Shown here piece by piece: positions 9,809 to 18,553 of a DNA stretch of 64,000 bases (positions are counted from its first letter, which is position 1; each line of letters opens with the position of its first letter). The DNA comes from Micromonospora cremea (GTDB lineage Bacteria > Actinomycetota > Actinomycetes > Mycobacteriales > Micromonosporaceae): NCBI RefSeq assembly GCF_900143515.1, contig NZ_FSQT01000001.1, positions 2,480,001 to 2,544,000 of the forward strand, written 5' to 3'. A model generated the notes under the pieces. That model did no database searches. It was not told the DNA's origin and saw nothing but the letters and a program-made list of their open reading frames with translations. A program made the position numbers and the translations under genes.

Positions 9809-10801
9809 ATGGACTTCGGTGTCGTACTTCAGACCGACCCGCCGGCGCGCGACGTCGTGGCCGGCCTCACCGCCGCCGAGGACAACGGGTTCCGCTACGG
9901 GTGGACGTTTGACTCCTGCGTGCTGTGGCAGGAGCCGTTCGTCATCTACTCGCAGGTCCTCGCCGCAACCAAGCACCTGATCGTCGGGCCGATGGTGACC
10001 AACCCGAGCACCCGCGACTGGTCGGTCACCGCGTCGCTCTTCGCCACGCTCAACGACATGTTCGGCAACCGCACGGTGTGCGGGATCGGCCGCGGCGACT
10101 CGGCCCGGCGGGTCATCGGCCAGCCGCCGGCGAGCCTGGCCACGCTGAAAGAAGCGATGCACGTCATCAAGGAGCTGGCCGAAGGCAACGAGGTCGAACA
10201 CCACGGCACGCCGGTGCGCATCCCGTGGGTGCGGGACGGCCGGCTGGAGATCTGGATGGCCGCCTACGGCCCGAAAGCGCTGCGGCTGGTCGGCGAGCAG
10301 GCCGACGGCTTCATCCTGCAGACGGCCGATCCCGACATCGCCCGCTGGACGATCGGCTCGGTACGCGATGCGGCCACCGCAGCAGGTCGAGATCCCGACT
10401 CGATCACGATGTGCGTGGCCGCACCCGCCTACGTGGGCACCGACCTCGCGCACCAACGGGACCAGCTGCGTTGGTTCGGCGGCATGGTCGGCAACCACGT
10501 GGCCGACCTGGTCGCCCGCTACGGCGACTCGGGAGTCGTGCCGAAGGCCCTGACCGACTACATCAGGGGCCGCGCAGGCTACGACTACGCCCACCACGGC
10601 CGCGCCGGCAATCCGTCCACCGACTTCGTGCCCGATGAGATCGTCGACCGGTTCTGCCTCGTCGGCCCCGAGTCAGCCCACGTCGACCGGCTGCAGGAGC
10701 TCAAGGAGATCGGAGTGCACAACTTCGCCCTCTACCTCATGCATGACGACAAGGAGAAGACCCTCTCCTCGTACGGCAAGAACGTCATCACGCAGGTCTG
10801 A
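9809..10801 (+). CDS. LLM-class flavin/F420-dependent oxidoreductase (TIGR03842-like)
   Basis: A luciferase-like TIM-barrel oxidoreductase of 330 residues, starting MDFGVVLQTDPPA, with the family segments VGPMVTNPSTRD, GIGRGDSARR and IWMAAYGPKALRL. The best family match from memory is TIGR03842, predicted to use F420 or flavin. A GGAG site precedes the ATG. Before the IS insertion it lay only about 23 bases after the dihydropyrimidinase stop, so it belonged to the pyrimidine operon. The IS now separates it from its upstream promoter and may cause polarity. The substrate is unknown; a ring-reducing or ring-oxidising role in the same pathway is possible but unproven. Confidence 0.85.
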   Translation: MDFGVVLQTDPPARDVVAGLTAAEDNGFRYGWTFDSCVLWQEPFVIYSQVLAATKHLIVGPMVTNPSTRDWSVTASLFATLNDMFGNRTVCGIGRGDSARRVIGQPPASLATLKEAMHVIKELAEGNEVEHHGTPVRIPWVRDGRLEIWMAAYGPKALRLVGEQADGFILQTADPDIARWTIGSVRDAATAAGRDPDSITMCVAAPAYVGTDLAHQRDQLRWFGGMVGNHVADLVARYGDSGVVPKALTDYIRGRAGYDYAHHGRAGNPSTDFVPDEIVDRFCLVGPESAHVDRLQELKEIGVHNFALYLMHDDKEKTLSSYGKNVITQV

Positions 10802-10871
10802 TCCGGCTGAGCGGTCCACGTGGCCGCCGGAGCGGTCTGGGGACTTCCCTCCACGCGCCCCACCAGGTGTG

Positions 10872-12635
10872 TCATGTCCGCCCATCCCCGGTCGGCGCCT
10901 CTTCCGCCGGCTCCGGCGGCGTCGGGCCGTCCACCCGTTCCCGCTCCCGGCGGTCCCGCCGTTTCTCGACGAGGGCTGCGAGCAGCAGCGACCCGACGGC
11001 CGCCGCCCGGCCCCAACGGCGCAGGGCGGCGCGGATCGGCCCGGGCGGTGGCGCCGGCGGCGGTCCGGGCACCACCACCCGGTCGACCCCCGGGTACGCG
11101 AGCCGGGAGGCCGAGATCGCTTCCTCCTTCGAGCGCAGGGCCCGGTTCCCGCCGATGACGAGGTGCCGGGCCTCGTCGCGGTATCGCCAATGCCACAGGT
11201 CGCCCTCCGGCCACAGCTCGATTCGCTCCCCCGGCCTGTCCGGGGCGGGTGTTTCCGGTTCACCCTCGCCCTCGGGCGGGTGAGGCGAGCGGTGGGCGGC
11301 CCGCCGCAGGTCCGCACGGGTGAGTTCGCCGACGCCGGCTGCGCCGCCGCGGTGCAGCGCCCGCGCGGTCAGGAAGGCGAGCGCCCCGGCCAGGATCGGC
11401 AGGACGAGCACCAGCACCTGGAACATCGACAGCAGGTCGTAGATCGGCACCCGCAGCAGACGGGCGATGATGTCGTCGCCGGCCGCCACCGTGAGTACCG
11501 CGTAGAAAGTCAGCGCGGCCACACCGATGCCCATCCGGACGGGATGGTCGCGGGGCCGGTCGAGCAGGTGGTGCTGCCGGCGATCGCCGGTCAGCAGCCG
11601 TTCGACGAACGGCCACGCGTAGAGGACGAGGAAGGTCAACCCGCCGAGCACCACGCCGGGGAAGAACGGCGCGGGCACCAGATGCCCGGCGACGCGGAAC
11701 TCCAGCGGCGGGAACAGCCGCAGGGCCCCATCACCCCAGGCGACGTACCAGTCGGGCTGGGCCGGCGCGGTGGACTGGGCCGGTTCGAAGGGCCCGTAGA
11801 GCCAGACCGGGTTGATCTGGATCAGGCCGCCGAGGGCGAACAGTACCGCCAGCACCCAGGCGAACAGGGCGAGCGTGCGCAGGGTGTAGCTCGGCCACAG
11901 CCGGGAGCCGACGACGTTGTGCTCGGTTCGCCCCGGACCGGGGAACTGGCTGTGCTTCTGCCGCACCAGGATGCCCATGTGCAGCGACACGAGGGCGACG
12001 AGGACGGCCGGCACCAGCAGCACGTGGGCGACGAACATCCGGGGGATCATCTCGTCGGAGGGGAACTCCCCGCCCAGGGCCAGGGAAACCAGCCACGCCC
12101 CGAGCAGGGGGATCGACTCCACCACCGAGGTGATGATCCGCAGGCCCAGCCCGGAGAGCAGGTCGTCGGGCAGGGAGTAGCCGGTGAAGCCGTTGGCCAG
12201 GGCGAGGGTCAGCATGGTCACGCCGATCAGCCAGTTGAGCTCACGGGGTTTGCGGAACGCCCCGGTGAAGAAGATCCGCGCCAGGTGCAGCACGATGGCC
12301 GCGACGAAGACCAGCGCGGCCCAGTGGTGGGTCTGCCGGATCAGCAGGCCGGCCCGGACGTCCCAGCTGAGCCGCACCGTCGAGGCGTACGCCGCGGAGG
12401 TGGTGGCGCCGTCCAGCGGGGCGTACGCACCGCGGTAGACCCGGTCGGCGGAGCTGGCGTCGAAGAAGAAGGTCAGGTAGACGCCGGTGAGGATCAGCGC
12501 GATGAACGAGTAGAGCGCGATCTCGCCGAGCATGAACGACCAGTGGTCGGGAAAGACCTTCACCAGCGCCCGGCGGGTGATCGGCGAGAGCCGTAGCCGG
12601 TCGTCCAGGGCCCGGGCCAGCCGGTCGGTGATCAT
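10872..12635 (-). CDS. qcrB: Cytochrome b subunit of a bc-type complex, with C-terminal extension
   Basis: Membrane quinol-oxidising subunit that carries two b haems. Of 587 residues, the first ~420 hold the transmembrane core, with paired haem ligands in HHWAALVFVAAIVLH and in HVLLVPAVLVALVSLH (the second pair spaced by 14 residues, as in b6f-like proteins). The quinol-site motif reads PDWY instead of PEWY. The last ~160 residues are soluble, rich in charge and proline, and include WPEGDLWHWRYRD followed by ALRSKEEAI, reminiscent of DUF1508 (YegP). The ATG overlaps the Rieske stop (ATGA). It is the last gene of the leftward respiratory operon. The fused tail is unusual. Confidence 0.9.
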   Translation of the reverse strand: MITDRLARALDDRLRLSPITRRALVKVFPDHWSFMLGEIALYSFIALILTGVYLTFFFDASSADRVYRGAYAPLDGATTSAAYASTVRLSWDVRAGLLIRQTHHWAALVFVAAIVLHLARIFFTGAFRKPRELNWLIGVTMLTLALANGFTGYSLPDDLLSGLGLRIITSVVESIPLLGAWLVSLALGGEFPSDEMIPRMFVAHVLLVPAVLVALVSLHMGILVRQKHSQFPGPGRTEHNVVGSRLWPSYTLRTLALFAWVLAVLFALGGLIQINPVWLYGPFEPAQSTAPAQPDWYVAWGDGALRLFPPLEFRVAGHLVPAPFFPGVVLGGLTFLVLYAWPFVERLLTGDRRQHHLLDRPRDHPVRMGIGVAALTFYAVLTVAAGDDIIARLLRVPIYDLLSMFQVLVLVLPILAGALAFLTARALHRGGAAGVGELTRADLRRAAHRSPHPPEGEGEPETPAPDRPGERIELWPEGDLWHWRYRDEARHLVIGGNRALRSKEEAISASRLAYPGVDRVVVPGPPPAPPPGPIRAALRRWGRAAAVGSLLLAALVEKRRDRRERERVDGPTPPEPAEEAPTGDGRT

Positions 12636-13495
12636 GGTGAGCTCCAGAAGCCCGCGCCGGGCGGCGCGGTGAATTCACCGGTCGCGCGGAGGAAGCCGTC
12701 CGGTCCGACCTCGATCGGCAGCCCTGGCAGCGCCCGGGCCGCCGGACCGGCCACCGGCCGGGCATCTGCCAGCAGGTCGAAGGAGGACTGGTGGCAGGGA
12801 CAGAGCACCTGCCCGGTGCCCTTGAGGTAGATCCGGACCGGGCACCCTGCGTGCGTGCAGAGCAGCGAGTAGACGACCAGCCCGTTCAGGTGGCCGGCGG
12901 AGGGCGGGCGGGAGAAGCGTTCGGGATCAAGGCGGACCGCGAATGCGGGGCCGTCCCCGGTGTCGAGGTGGCCCTCGGGAAAGATCCCGACCGCGGTGCC
13001 GGCGGGCACGTCCTGCAGCCGAAGTGGCCGTCCGTCCGCGGTGACCAGCCGCACGCCGGGTCCCCATGGGGTGTCTCTGCGTGCCTTGAGCGGGTGGGCC
13101 CGACCGGAGGGCAGTAGGGAGCGCAGCGGGAACAGCGCGGCGGCGCCGAGCGCGCTCAGCGCGAGCCCGAGCGCGGCGAGCAGGCCCCGCCGCCGCACCG
13201 GGCTGTCCGGCGCGGCGAGCACCGCGGCGGTCATCGCCTGCTCGCTCGGAGGCGGCGCGAAGCCCTCGTGCTCCTCGACGTACCCGTCGACCGGCACGAG
13301 CCGCCGGCCCCAGATGGCGAGGCCCACGGCCAGCCCGGCGAAGGCCACCGCGAGGCAGACCCCCTCCCAGCGGGTGTCGCCGCCCACCGCGTACGTCGCC
13401 GCGAAGCCCACCGCCCCGGCGGTGCTGACCAGAAACGCGACGACGATCCGGCGACTGGCCGCCCGCTCGCTCGCCGAGGGACGCCGCGCGCTCAC
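12632..13495 (-). CDS. qcrA: Rieske 2Fe-2S subunit of the bc-type complex
   Basis: Carries electrons from quinol to cytochrome c in the complex. The 287-residue protein has two N-terminal membrane segments (about residues 18-66), a third near residues 105-122, and a C-terminal Rieske fold with CTHAGC and CPCHQSSFD, supplying the two Cys and two His ligands. The GTG start at 13495 overlaps the upstream cytochrome c stop, and its own stop overlaps the cytochrome b start, so translation is coupled on both sides. The multi-pass N-terminus is typical of actinobacterial QcrA. Confidence 0.92.
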   Translation of the reverse strand: MSARRPSASERAASRRIVVAFLVSTAGAVGFAATYAVGGDTRWEGVCLAVAFAGLAVGLAIWGRRLVPVDGYVEEHEGFAPPPSEQAMTAAVLAAPDSPVRRRGLLAALGLALSALGAAALFPLRSLLPSGRAHPLKARRDTPWGPGVRLVTADGRPLRLQDVPAGTAVGIFPEGHLDTGDGPAFAVRLDPERFSRPPSAGHLNGLVVYSLLCTHAGCPVRIYLKGTGQVLCPCHQSSFDLLADARPVAGPAARALPGLPIEVGPDGFLRATGEFTAPPGAGFWSSP

Positions 13496-14292
13496 TCCTC
13501 CGCCCTCCTGCCCAGCCACCGAGCGGCTGCCACCAGCAGACCCAGGACGGCCACCCAGGCGACCAGTCCCTCGGCGAGCGGGCCGAGCCGACCGAGGGGG
13601 TTGCCGCCCCGGTCCAGCCGCTCGCCGCGGAGCCGCTGCACGTACGCGGTGAGGTCGTTGACCTGCTGGTCGTTGAGCACCTGGCTGGGAAAGACCGGCA
13701 TCAGCCCGGGGCCGACCCGGACCGCCTCGGCGACCTGCGTCGCTGTGGCGTCGTACAGCGGCGGGGCGGTCCAGCCGTCGGTCAGCGCGGTGCCCGCGCC
13801 GGTGGCCCCGTGGCAGGGTGCGCAGTTGGCGGCGAAGATCTCCTGACCGGAGGCCAGGCTGCCCGGGGCGACCCGGGGTATCTGCGGACCACCCCCGCCG
13901 AAGCTGGCGACGTGGCCCACCAGTGCGCGGATGTCGCCGGCCGAGAACACCGGTTCCGCGCGCCGGGCCTGCTGCTGCTCCCGCGACAGCGGCATCCGTC
14001 CGGTGGAGACCTGGAAGTCGACCGAGGCGGGGCCGACGCCGATCAGCGACGGGCCCCGCTGCGTGCCCCGCCCCTGCTCGCCGTGGCAACTCGCGCACTG
14101 CTGCAGGTAGAGCTCGGTGCCCCGGTCCGCCGGGTTCGACGACGGCGCGGACGCGGCCGGGGTCGCGGCCCCGGGGGTCGGCTCGGGGGCGAGCGCCACC
14201 GGACCGGCGGCGAGCACCAGCACGGCTCCGACCGCGAGCATCCGGCGGGGATGCAGGGTGAGCCGCCGGGCCGCGGCTCGTGAGTGCCGCAT
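13492..14292 (-). CDS. qcrC: Diheme cytochrome c subunit (QcrC type)
   Basis: A 266-residue membrane-anchored protein with two haem c sites, CASCH and CAPCH, in tandem cytochrome c folds. It has an N-terminal membrane segment (about residues 17-35) and a C-terminal hydrophobic anchor after LGRLGPLAEG. This is the architecture of actinobacterial QcrC, which passes electrons directly from the bc complex to the oxidase. A Pro/Ala-rich linker follows the N-terminal segment. It lies between a monohaem cytochrome gene and the Rieske gene with minimal spacing. Confidence 0.9.
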   Translation of the reverse strand: MRHSRAAARRLTLHPRRMLAVGAVLVLAAGPVALAPEPTPGAATPAASAPSSNPADRGTELYLQQCASCHGEQGRGTQRGPSLIGVGPASVDFQVSTGRMPLSREQQQARRAEPVFSAGDIRALVGHVASFGGGGPQIPRVAPGSLASGQEIFAANCAPCHGATGAGTALTDGWTAPPLYDATATQVAEAVRVGPGLMPVFPSQVLNDQQVNDLTAYVQRLRGERLDRGGNPLGRLGPLAEGLVAWVAVLGLLVAAARWLGRRAEE

Positions 14293-14295
14293 CGG

Positions 14296-14688
14296 TCAGT
14301 CCAGCGTGTAGAGGTAGGCGGCGATGTCCTGGGCGTCAATGGCACTGATACCGAGGTTCGGCATGGCGGTCCCGGGCTCCACGGCCTGGGGATCGGCGAT
14401 CCAGCGCCGGAGGTTGTCGGCGTTGTTGGGCAGTTGACCGGCGATGTAGGAGCGGGCGCCGAACCGAGTCAGGGGCGGGCCGACCAGGCCGTCGGCGCGG
14501 TTGATGCCGGGGATGGTGTGGCACGACCCGCAGCCGTACTGGGCGATCAGCTCCGCGCCGCGGTCGGGCCGTCCGTTGCGCGACTCCGGTGGTGGCGGTG
14601 GGGCCGTCGAGGCGCAGGCGGTAACCGCGACCATCGGCAGGATCATGAGGGCCGCACCGAGTGCCCAGAGCCGGCGGGGCAGCATCAT
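14296..14688 (-). CDS. Monohaem cytochrome c lipoprotein
   Basis: A 130-residue c-type cytochrome with one site, CGSCHTIPG, and the distal Met probably in GTAMPNLG. The N-terminus is a signal sequence ending in a lipobox-like VTAC, so it is likely anchored outside the membrane by lipid. The C-terminus (AAYLYTLD) resembles the cytochrome c domain fused to the CtaC protein of this cluster (TYLRSLD), suggesting a shared ancestor. It may be an extra electron shuttle between the bc complex and the oxidase. Confidence 0.87.
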   Translation of the reverse strand: MMLPRRLWALGAALMILPMVAVTACASTAPPPPPESRNGRPDRGAELIAQYGCGSCHTIPGINRADGLVGPPLTRFGARSYIAGQLPNNADNLRRWIADPQAVEPGTAMPNLGISAIDAQDIAAYLYTLD

Positions 14689-15599
14689 GGCACCACCTCT
14701 TCCGCTTCAGCTGTGGTCGCCATCGGGCGGGTCCCTGCGGGTGGCGGCCCCCCGCGCAGGCCGTCGGGCCGGTCGCGGTCCATCCGCAGCAGCCAGCCCA
14801 GGAACACGGTCAGCGCCACGACCAGCACGGCCAGGTCCATCGGCGCCCACATCAACAGGCCGGCGAGTTGCTGGTCGGCCAGCGGGTCGGCGCCGAACAC
14901 CCGCCGCGGATAGATCGGTTGCGGGGCGAAGGTGAGCACGGCGCCGAGGGCCGAGGCGGGCAGCATGGTGCCGGCCAGCAGCAGCACCGTCACCGGGGCG
15001 GGGGCGCGGTGCCGTGGCGAGCCGAGCACCGGCGCCCAGAACAGCCAGGCCGTGACCAGGAAGCACAGATGCTCGGTGGCGTGCACGGCGGGACGGTCGA
15101 CCGCGGCCGCGTACGGCCCGGGCAGGTGCCAGAACCAGAGCACGACGGTCTGCCCGCCACCGGCCAGCAGGGCGTACGTGCCCGGGTGACGCAGCCGGCG
15201 TATCGGCGGTGCCACCCGGCAGCGGGCGAGCAGCCGGCGCAGCGGGAGCGGCACGGCCATGCTCAGCGGCAGCCCCGCCGCGCCGGCCGCGAGCAACGGC
15301 CCGGCCACCAGCAGGAGCAGCATGTGCTGAGCCATGTGCCCGGCCAAGGAGGACTCCGCCATCTCGTGCGCCGGCCCGTGCTCAGTGCCGAGCACCACCA
15401 GCAGTCCGGCGCCGAACGCGGCCACCCGCCAGCGGGGGACCACGTGCCCCGCGCCGCGGCGCGACCACAGCTCCTGGACGCCCCGCCCGTAGCCGGCTGC
15501 CAGCAGGCAGACCGTGACGACGACGAGCATCGCCAGCAGGCTCTCGGCCAGCGGGCTCTGGCCGGGCCCGTGTGCCTGGTGGACGCTCAGAGCTGACAT
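14685..15599 (-). CDS. ctaG: CtaG-like cytochrome c oxidase assembly protein (caa3 type)
   Basis: A 304-residue polytopic membrane protein of the CtaG/CaaG family linked to copper insertion or oxidase assembly. Features include His-rich membrane turns such as SLAGHMAQHMLL and HATEHLCFL, candidate metal ligands, and about seven hydrophobic segments. The ATG at 15599 is chosen for MSALSVHQAH; it overlaps the end of the upstream membrane-protein gene by 13 bases. Its stop overlaps the start of the monohaem cytochrome gene. The long frame upstream is non-coding. Confidence 0.85.
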   Translation of the reverse strand: MSALSVHQAHGPGQSPLAESLLAMLVVVTVCLLAAGYGRGVQELWSRRGAGHVVPRWRVAAFGAGLLVVLGTEHGPAHEMAESSLAGHMAQHMLLLLVAGPLLAAGAAGLPLSMAVPLPLRRLLARCRVAPPIRRLRHPGTYALLAGGGQTVVLWFWHLPGPYAAAVDRPAVHATEHLCFLVTAWLFWAPVLGSPRHRAPAPVTVLLLAGTMLPASALGAVLTFAPQPIYPRRVFGADPLADQQLAGLLMWAPMDLAVLVVALTVFLGWLLRMDRDRPDGLRGGPPPAGTRPMATTAEAEEVVP

Positions 15600-15991
15600 G
15601 GCGGCAGCACCAGCACGGCGACCCCGCCGAGCACGATGATCGTCAGGAACAGCAGGTTGACCCAGACGCCCACCACGGCGAGCATCCGGGACCGGCCGTA
15701 CGCCCGGTCCTGGGTGCCCGTGGCCTGCGCGCGGGCGGTGCGTCGCCACGCCAGGGCGGCGACCGCCAGCGAGCCCGCGGTGACCAGGGCCGGGACGATC
15801 ACCGCGAGCCCGACGACCCGCCCGAGCGGCATGGCGAGGACGCGGTCGGAGCCGGCGGCGCAGGCGAGTTCGTCGAGGCCCCAGGCGGCGAGCACGTGTA
15901 CGCCCCACGCGACGCCGCCGCCGAGGACGCCGTACCAGAGCAGCACCCCGCCGGTCAGACGGGCCCGTGGCCCGGGTGGTGTGGTGGTCAT
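15587..15991 (-). CDS. Small membrane protein of the oxidase operon, unknown function
   Basis: A 134-residue protein with three predicted membrane helices (about residues 14-37, 56-80 and 102-128) and no motif I can assign. Its ATG overlaps the ctaE stop (ATGA) and its end overlaps the CtaG-like gene, so it is firmly inside the operon. Size and position suggest a small oxidase subunit or assembly factor, but sequence alone does not show this. Confidence 0.75.
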   Translation of the reverse strand: MTTTPPGPRARLTGGVLLWYGVLGGGVAWGVHVLAAWGLDELACAAGSDRVLAMPLGRVVGLAVIVPALVTAGSLAVAALAWRRTARAQATGTQDRAYGRSRMLAVVGVWVNLLFLTIIVLGGVAVLVLPPCQL

Positions 15992-16614
15992 AGTCGTGGG
16001 GAGAGGTAGATGGTGAACAGGATGGCGGCCCACACCGCGTCGACGAAGTGCCAGTAGATGGCGGTGTTGCGGACCCGCTCGCGCCGGTGGGCGTCGATGG
16101 TGCCGCCGCTCAGGGCGGCGGCGAGCAGCCAGCCGATCATGGTCAGGCCGACCAGGACGTGTAGCCCGTGGAAACCGGTGATCAGGTAGAACAGCGACCC
16201 GTACACGTCGGTGGTCAGGGTGAAGTGCCGGAGCTTCTCGGCGTACTCGGTGGCCTGCAGGGTCAGGAAGGTCAGCCCGAGCAGCATGGTGGCGCCCAGG
16301 CCGCACCGCAGCTGCCATCGCCGGCCGTGCCGGCTGCCGCGTTCGGCCCACACCATGGGCAGACTGCTGGGCAGCAGCACGGCGGTCATGATCAACGGCT
16401 TGAGCAGTTCCGGGGTCCCGATGGCGCCCGGCGGCCACTGGGGGCCGTACTGGAAGCGGAGGTAGAAGTAGCTGCCGAGCAGGCAGGCGAAGAGGGTGGC
16501 CTCGGTGGCCACGAACATCACCATGCCCCACCAGCCGGTCGATCGACCGGCTGGCAGCTCGGTGCTCAGCGCCTCGGCGCCGGTGGCCGCCATGATCCCG
16601 CCCCGATCCGTCAT
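15988..16614 (-). CDS. ctaE: Cytochrome c oxidase subunit III
   Basis: Haem-copper oxidase subunit III of 208 residues with five to six membrane helices. Recognisable segments are STGWWGMVMFVATEATLFA near the N-terminus, ITGFHGLHVLVGL and YWHFVDAVWAAIL near the C-terminus, all characteristic of the family. Its ATG overlaps the ctaD stop. It stabilises subunit I and may shape the oxygen path. Length is normal for a short actinobacterial CtaE. Confidence 0.93.
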   Translation of the reverse strand: MTDRGGIMAATGAEALSTELPAGRSTGWWGMVMFVATEATLFACLLGSYFYLRFQYGPQWPPGAIGTPELLKPLIMTAVLLPSSLPMVWAERGSRHGRRWQLRCGLGATMLLGLTFLTLQATEYAEKLRHFTLTTDVYGSLFYLITGFHGLHVLVGLTMIGWLLAAALSGGTIDAHRRERVRNTAIYWHFVDAVWAAILFTIYLSPRL

Positions 16615-18536
16615 GGTGTCGCCACTCCGCTCGTCCGGCTCGGTCCAGCTGGCCAGAGCCAGACCGCGATCGTCGCGGCCACCACCACCGCGGCGACGGC
16701 CGCCACCGGGTACCAGGCGACGAGCAGAGCGGCGAAGAGGACCAGCAACGCGGCGGCGAGCACGAGGGGCTTGAGCGTTGAGTCCGGCATCGGCACCGGG
16801 CGTTCGACGCGGGCGTCCAGTTCGCTGGTGAGCAGTGTGTTGCGTCCCTCGCTGAGGATGCGGTCCGCGGTCGCCCCCTCGCCGGTCGACTCGGCGGTCC
16901 GTTCGTCCCACACCGGGTGCAGGCTGTGCACCCGAGGCAGGACGGGGAAGTTGTACGGCTCGGGCGGCGACGTGGTGGCCCATTCCAGGGTGTCGGCGCG
17001 CCAGGGGTCCGGCGGGGCGGGCCGACCCCGGCGGACGGCGTGCACCACGCCGACGAGCACGAGCAGCAGTCCGAGAGCGAGCACGTAGGAGCCGATGGTG
17101 CTGACCAGGTTCCATCCGCCCCAGCCCGGCTCGCTGACGTAGGTGTAGACCCGGCGGGGCATCCCGAACAGACCGTAGAGGTGCATGGGGAAGAAGGTGA
17201 CGTGCATGCCCGCGAAGACCAGCCAGAACGCCCAGCGCCCCAGCCCTTCGTGGTACATCCGCCCGGTGATCTTGGGCAGCCAGTAGTAGATGCCGGCGAG
17301 CATCGGGAAGACCGCGCCGCCGATCAGCACGTAGTGGAAATGCGCCACCACGAAGTAGGTGTCGGTGACCTGCTGGTCGAACGCGGTCAGGGCGAACATC
17401 GTGCCGGTGACGCCGCCGAGCACGAAGGTCACGATGAAGCCGACGACGAACAGTAGCGGCACCCGGATGACCAGCCGGCCGAGCAGCATGGTGGCCAGCC
17501 AGGCGAAGATCTGCAGCCCGGACGGAATGGTGATGATCGTGCTGGCCGCGCTGAAGAAGCTGTACGACAGTTGCGGCAGCCCGGTGGCGAACATGTGGTG
17601 CACCCAGACCCCGAACGAGATGATCGCGATCGCCACGATGGACAGCACGATCAGCGGGTAGCCGACCACGCCCCGCCGGGTGAATGCGGGTAGCACCGCC
17701 GAAACGATGCCCAGCCCCGGCATGACGATGATGTACACGTCGGGGTGTCCGAAGATCCAGAACAGATGCTGCCAGAGCAGGACGTTTCCGCCGGCCGACG
17801 GGTCGAAGAAGTGGGTGTCGAACCGGCGGTCGAGGAACAGCATCGCGTTGTCGAGGTTCAGCGCCGGCAGCGCGAAGATCACCATGAACGCGGTAGCGAC
17901 GATCGCCCAGACGAACAGCGGTACCCGGTTGAGCGACATTCCCGGTGCGCGCAGCTTGAGCGCGGTGACGATGAAGTTGATCGAGGCGGCGGTCGTGGAT
18001 ATGCCGAGGAAGAGCAGACCGAGGGCGTAGACGTCCATGTGCAGGCCGGGGTTGTGCTGCTCGGAGTTCAGCGGCGCGTACGCGAACCAGCCGTTGTTGG
18101 GGGCGGCGCCGAAGGGCAGGCTCGCCCACATGAACAGGCCGGCGAACAGGAAGACCCAGTAGCCGAAGGCGTTCAGTCTCGGGAACGCCATGTCCCGGGC
18201 GCCGATCATCAGGGGTACGAGGTAGTTCCCGAAGCCGAAGAGCATCGGTGTGGCGAACAGGAAGATCATCGCCGTGCCGTGCATGGTGAAGAGCTGGTTG
18301 TACTCCTCGGGCGAGAGCAGTCCCGCCTCGGGTCGGGCGAGCTGGGTGCGCATGGCCAGGGCGCTGAGTCCGGCGAGGACGAAGAAGAACCCGGCGGTGA
18401 CCAGGTAGCGCCGGCCGATTCTCTTGTGGTCGACCGTGCTGAACCAGCCGCGTAGCGAACGCGGCTCCGCCCAGTGTTCCGTCAGCTGGGCCAGGTTCAC
18501 CCGGCTGACGGCGGGCGGCGTGCTGGTCGTGGCCAT
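16611..18536 (-). CDS. ctaD: Cytochrome c oxidase subunit I, with altered proton-channel residues
   Basis: Catalytic haem-copper subunit, 641 residues. The low-spin haem ligand lies in QLFTMHGTAM (H86), CuB ligands in HPDVY (264-268) and VHHMF (313-314), and the haem ligands in VAHFHYV (399, 401). Two usually invariant proton-path residues differ. The Glu of HPEVY is Asp, and the K-channel Lys of PTGxKxF is replaced: the protein reads PSGLQIF (Gln342). The Asp of the D-channel entry (GARDMAFPR) is kept. The C-terminus after about residue 520 is a poorly conserved extension with two further hydrophobic segments. It lies directly downstream of ctaC. Confidence 0.93.
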   Translation of the reverse strand: MATTSTPPAVSRVNLAQLTEHWAEPRSLRGWFSTVDHKRIGRRYLVTAGFFFVLAGLSALAMRTQLARPEAGLLSPEEYNQLFTMHGTAMIFLFATPMLFGFGNYLVPLMIGARDMAFPRLNAFGYWVFLFAGLFMWASLPFGAAPNNGWFAYAPLNSEQHNPGLHMDVYALGLLFLGISTTAASINFIVTALKLRAPGMSLNRVPLFVWAIVATAFMVIFALPALNLDNAMLFLDRRFDTHFFDPSAGGNVLLWQHLFWIFGHPDVYIIVMPGLGIVSAVLPAFTRRGVVGYPLIVLSIVAIAIISFGVWVHHMFATGLPQLSYSFFSAASTIITIPSGLQIFAWLATMLLGRLVIRVPLLFVVGFIVTFVLGGVTGTMFALTAFDQQVTDTYFVVAHFHYVLIGGAVFPMLAGIYYWLPKITGRMYHEGLGRWAFWLVFAGMHVTFFPMHLYGLFGMPRRVYTYVSEPGWGGWNLVSTIGSYVLALGLLLVLVGVVHAVRRGRPAPPDPWRADTLEWATTSPPEPYNFPVLPRVHSLHPVWDERTAESTGEGATADRILSEGRNTLLTSELDARVERPVPMPDSTLKPLVLAAALLVLFAALLVAWYPVAAVAAVVVAATIAVWLWPAGPSRTSGVATP

Positions 18537-18553
18537 AGTTCCCCCTCCCCGAC

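Noticed and set aside
10635..12596. A 653-codon + strand frame opposite cytochrome b
   Set aside because: Its Gln/His/Arg/Gly-rich, repeat-poor sequence is the typical shadow of a membrane-protein gene; qcrB motifs on the other strand are unambiguous.
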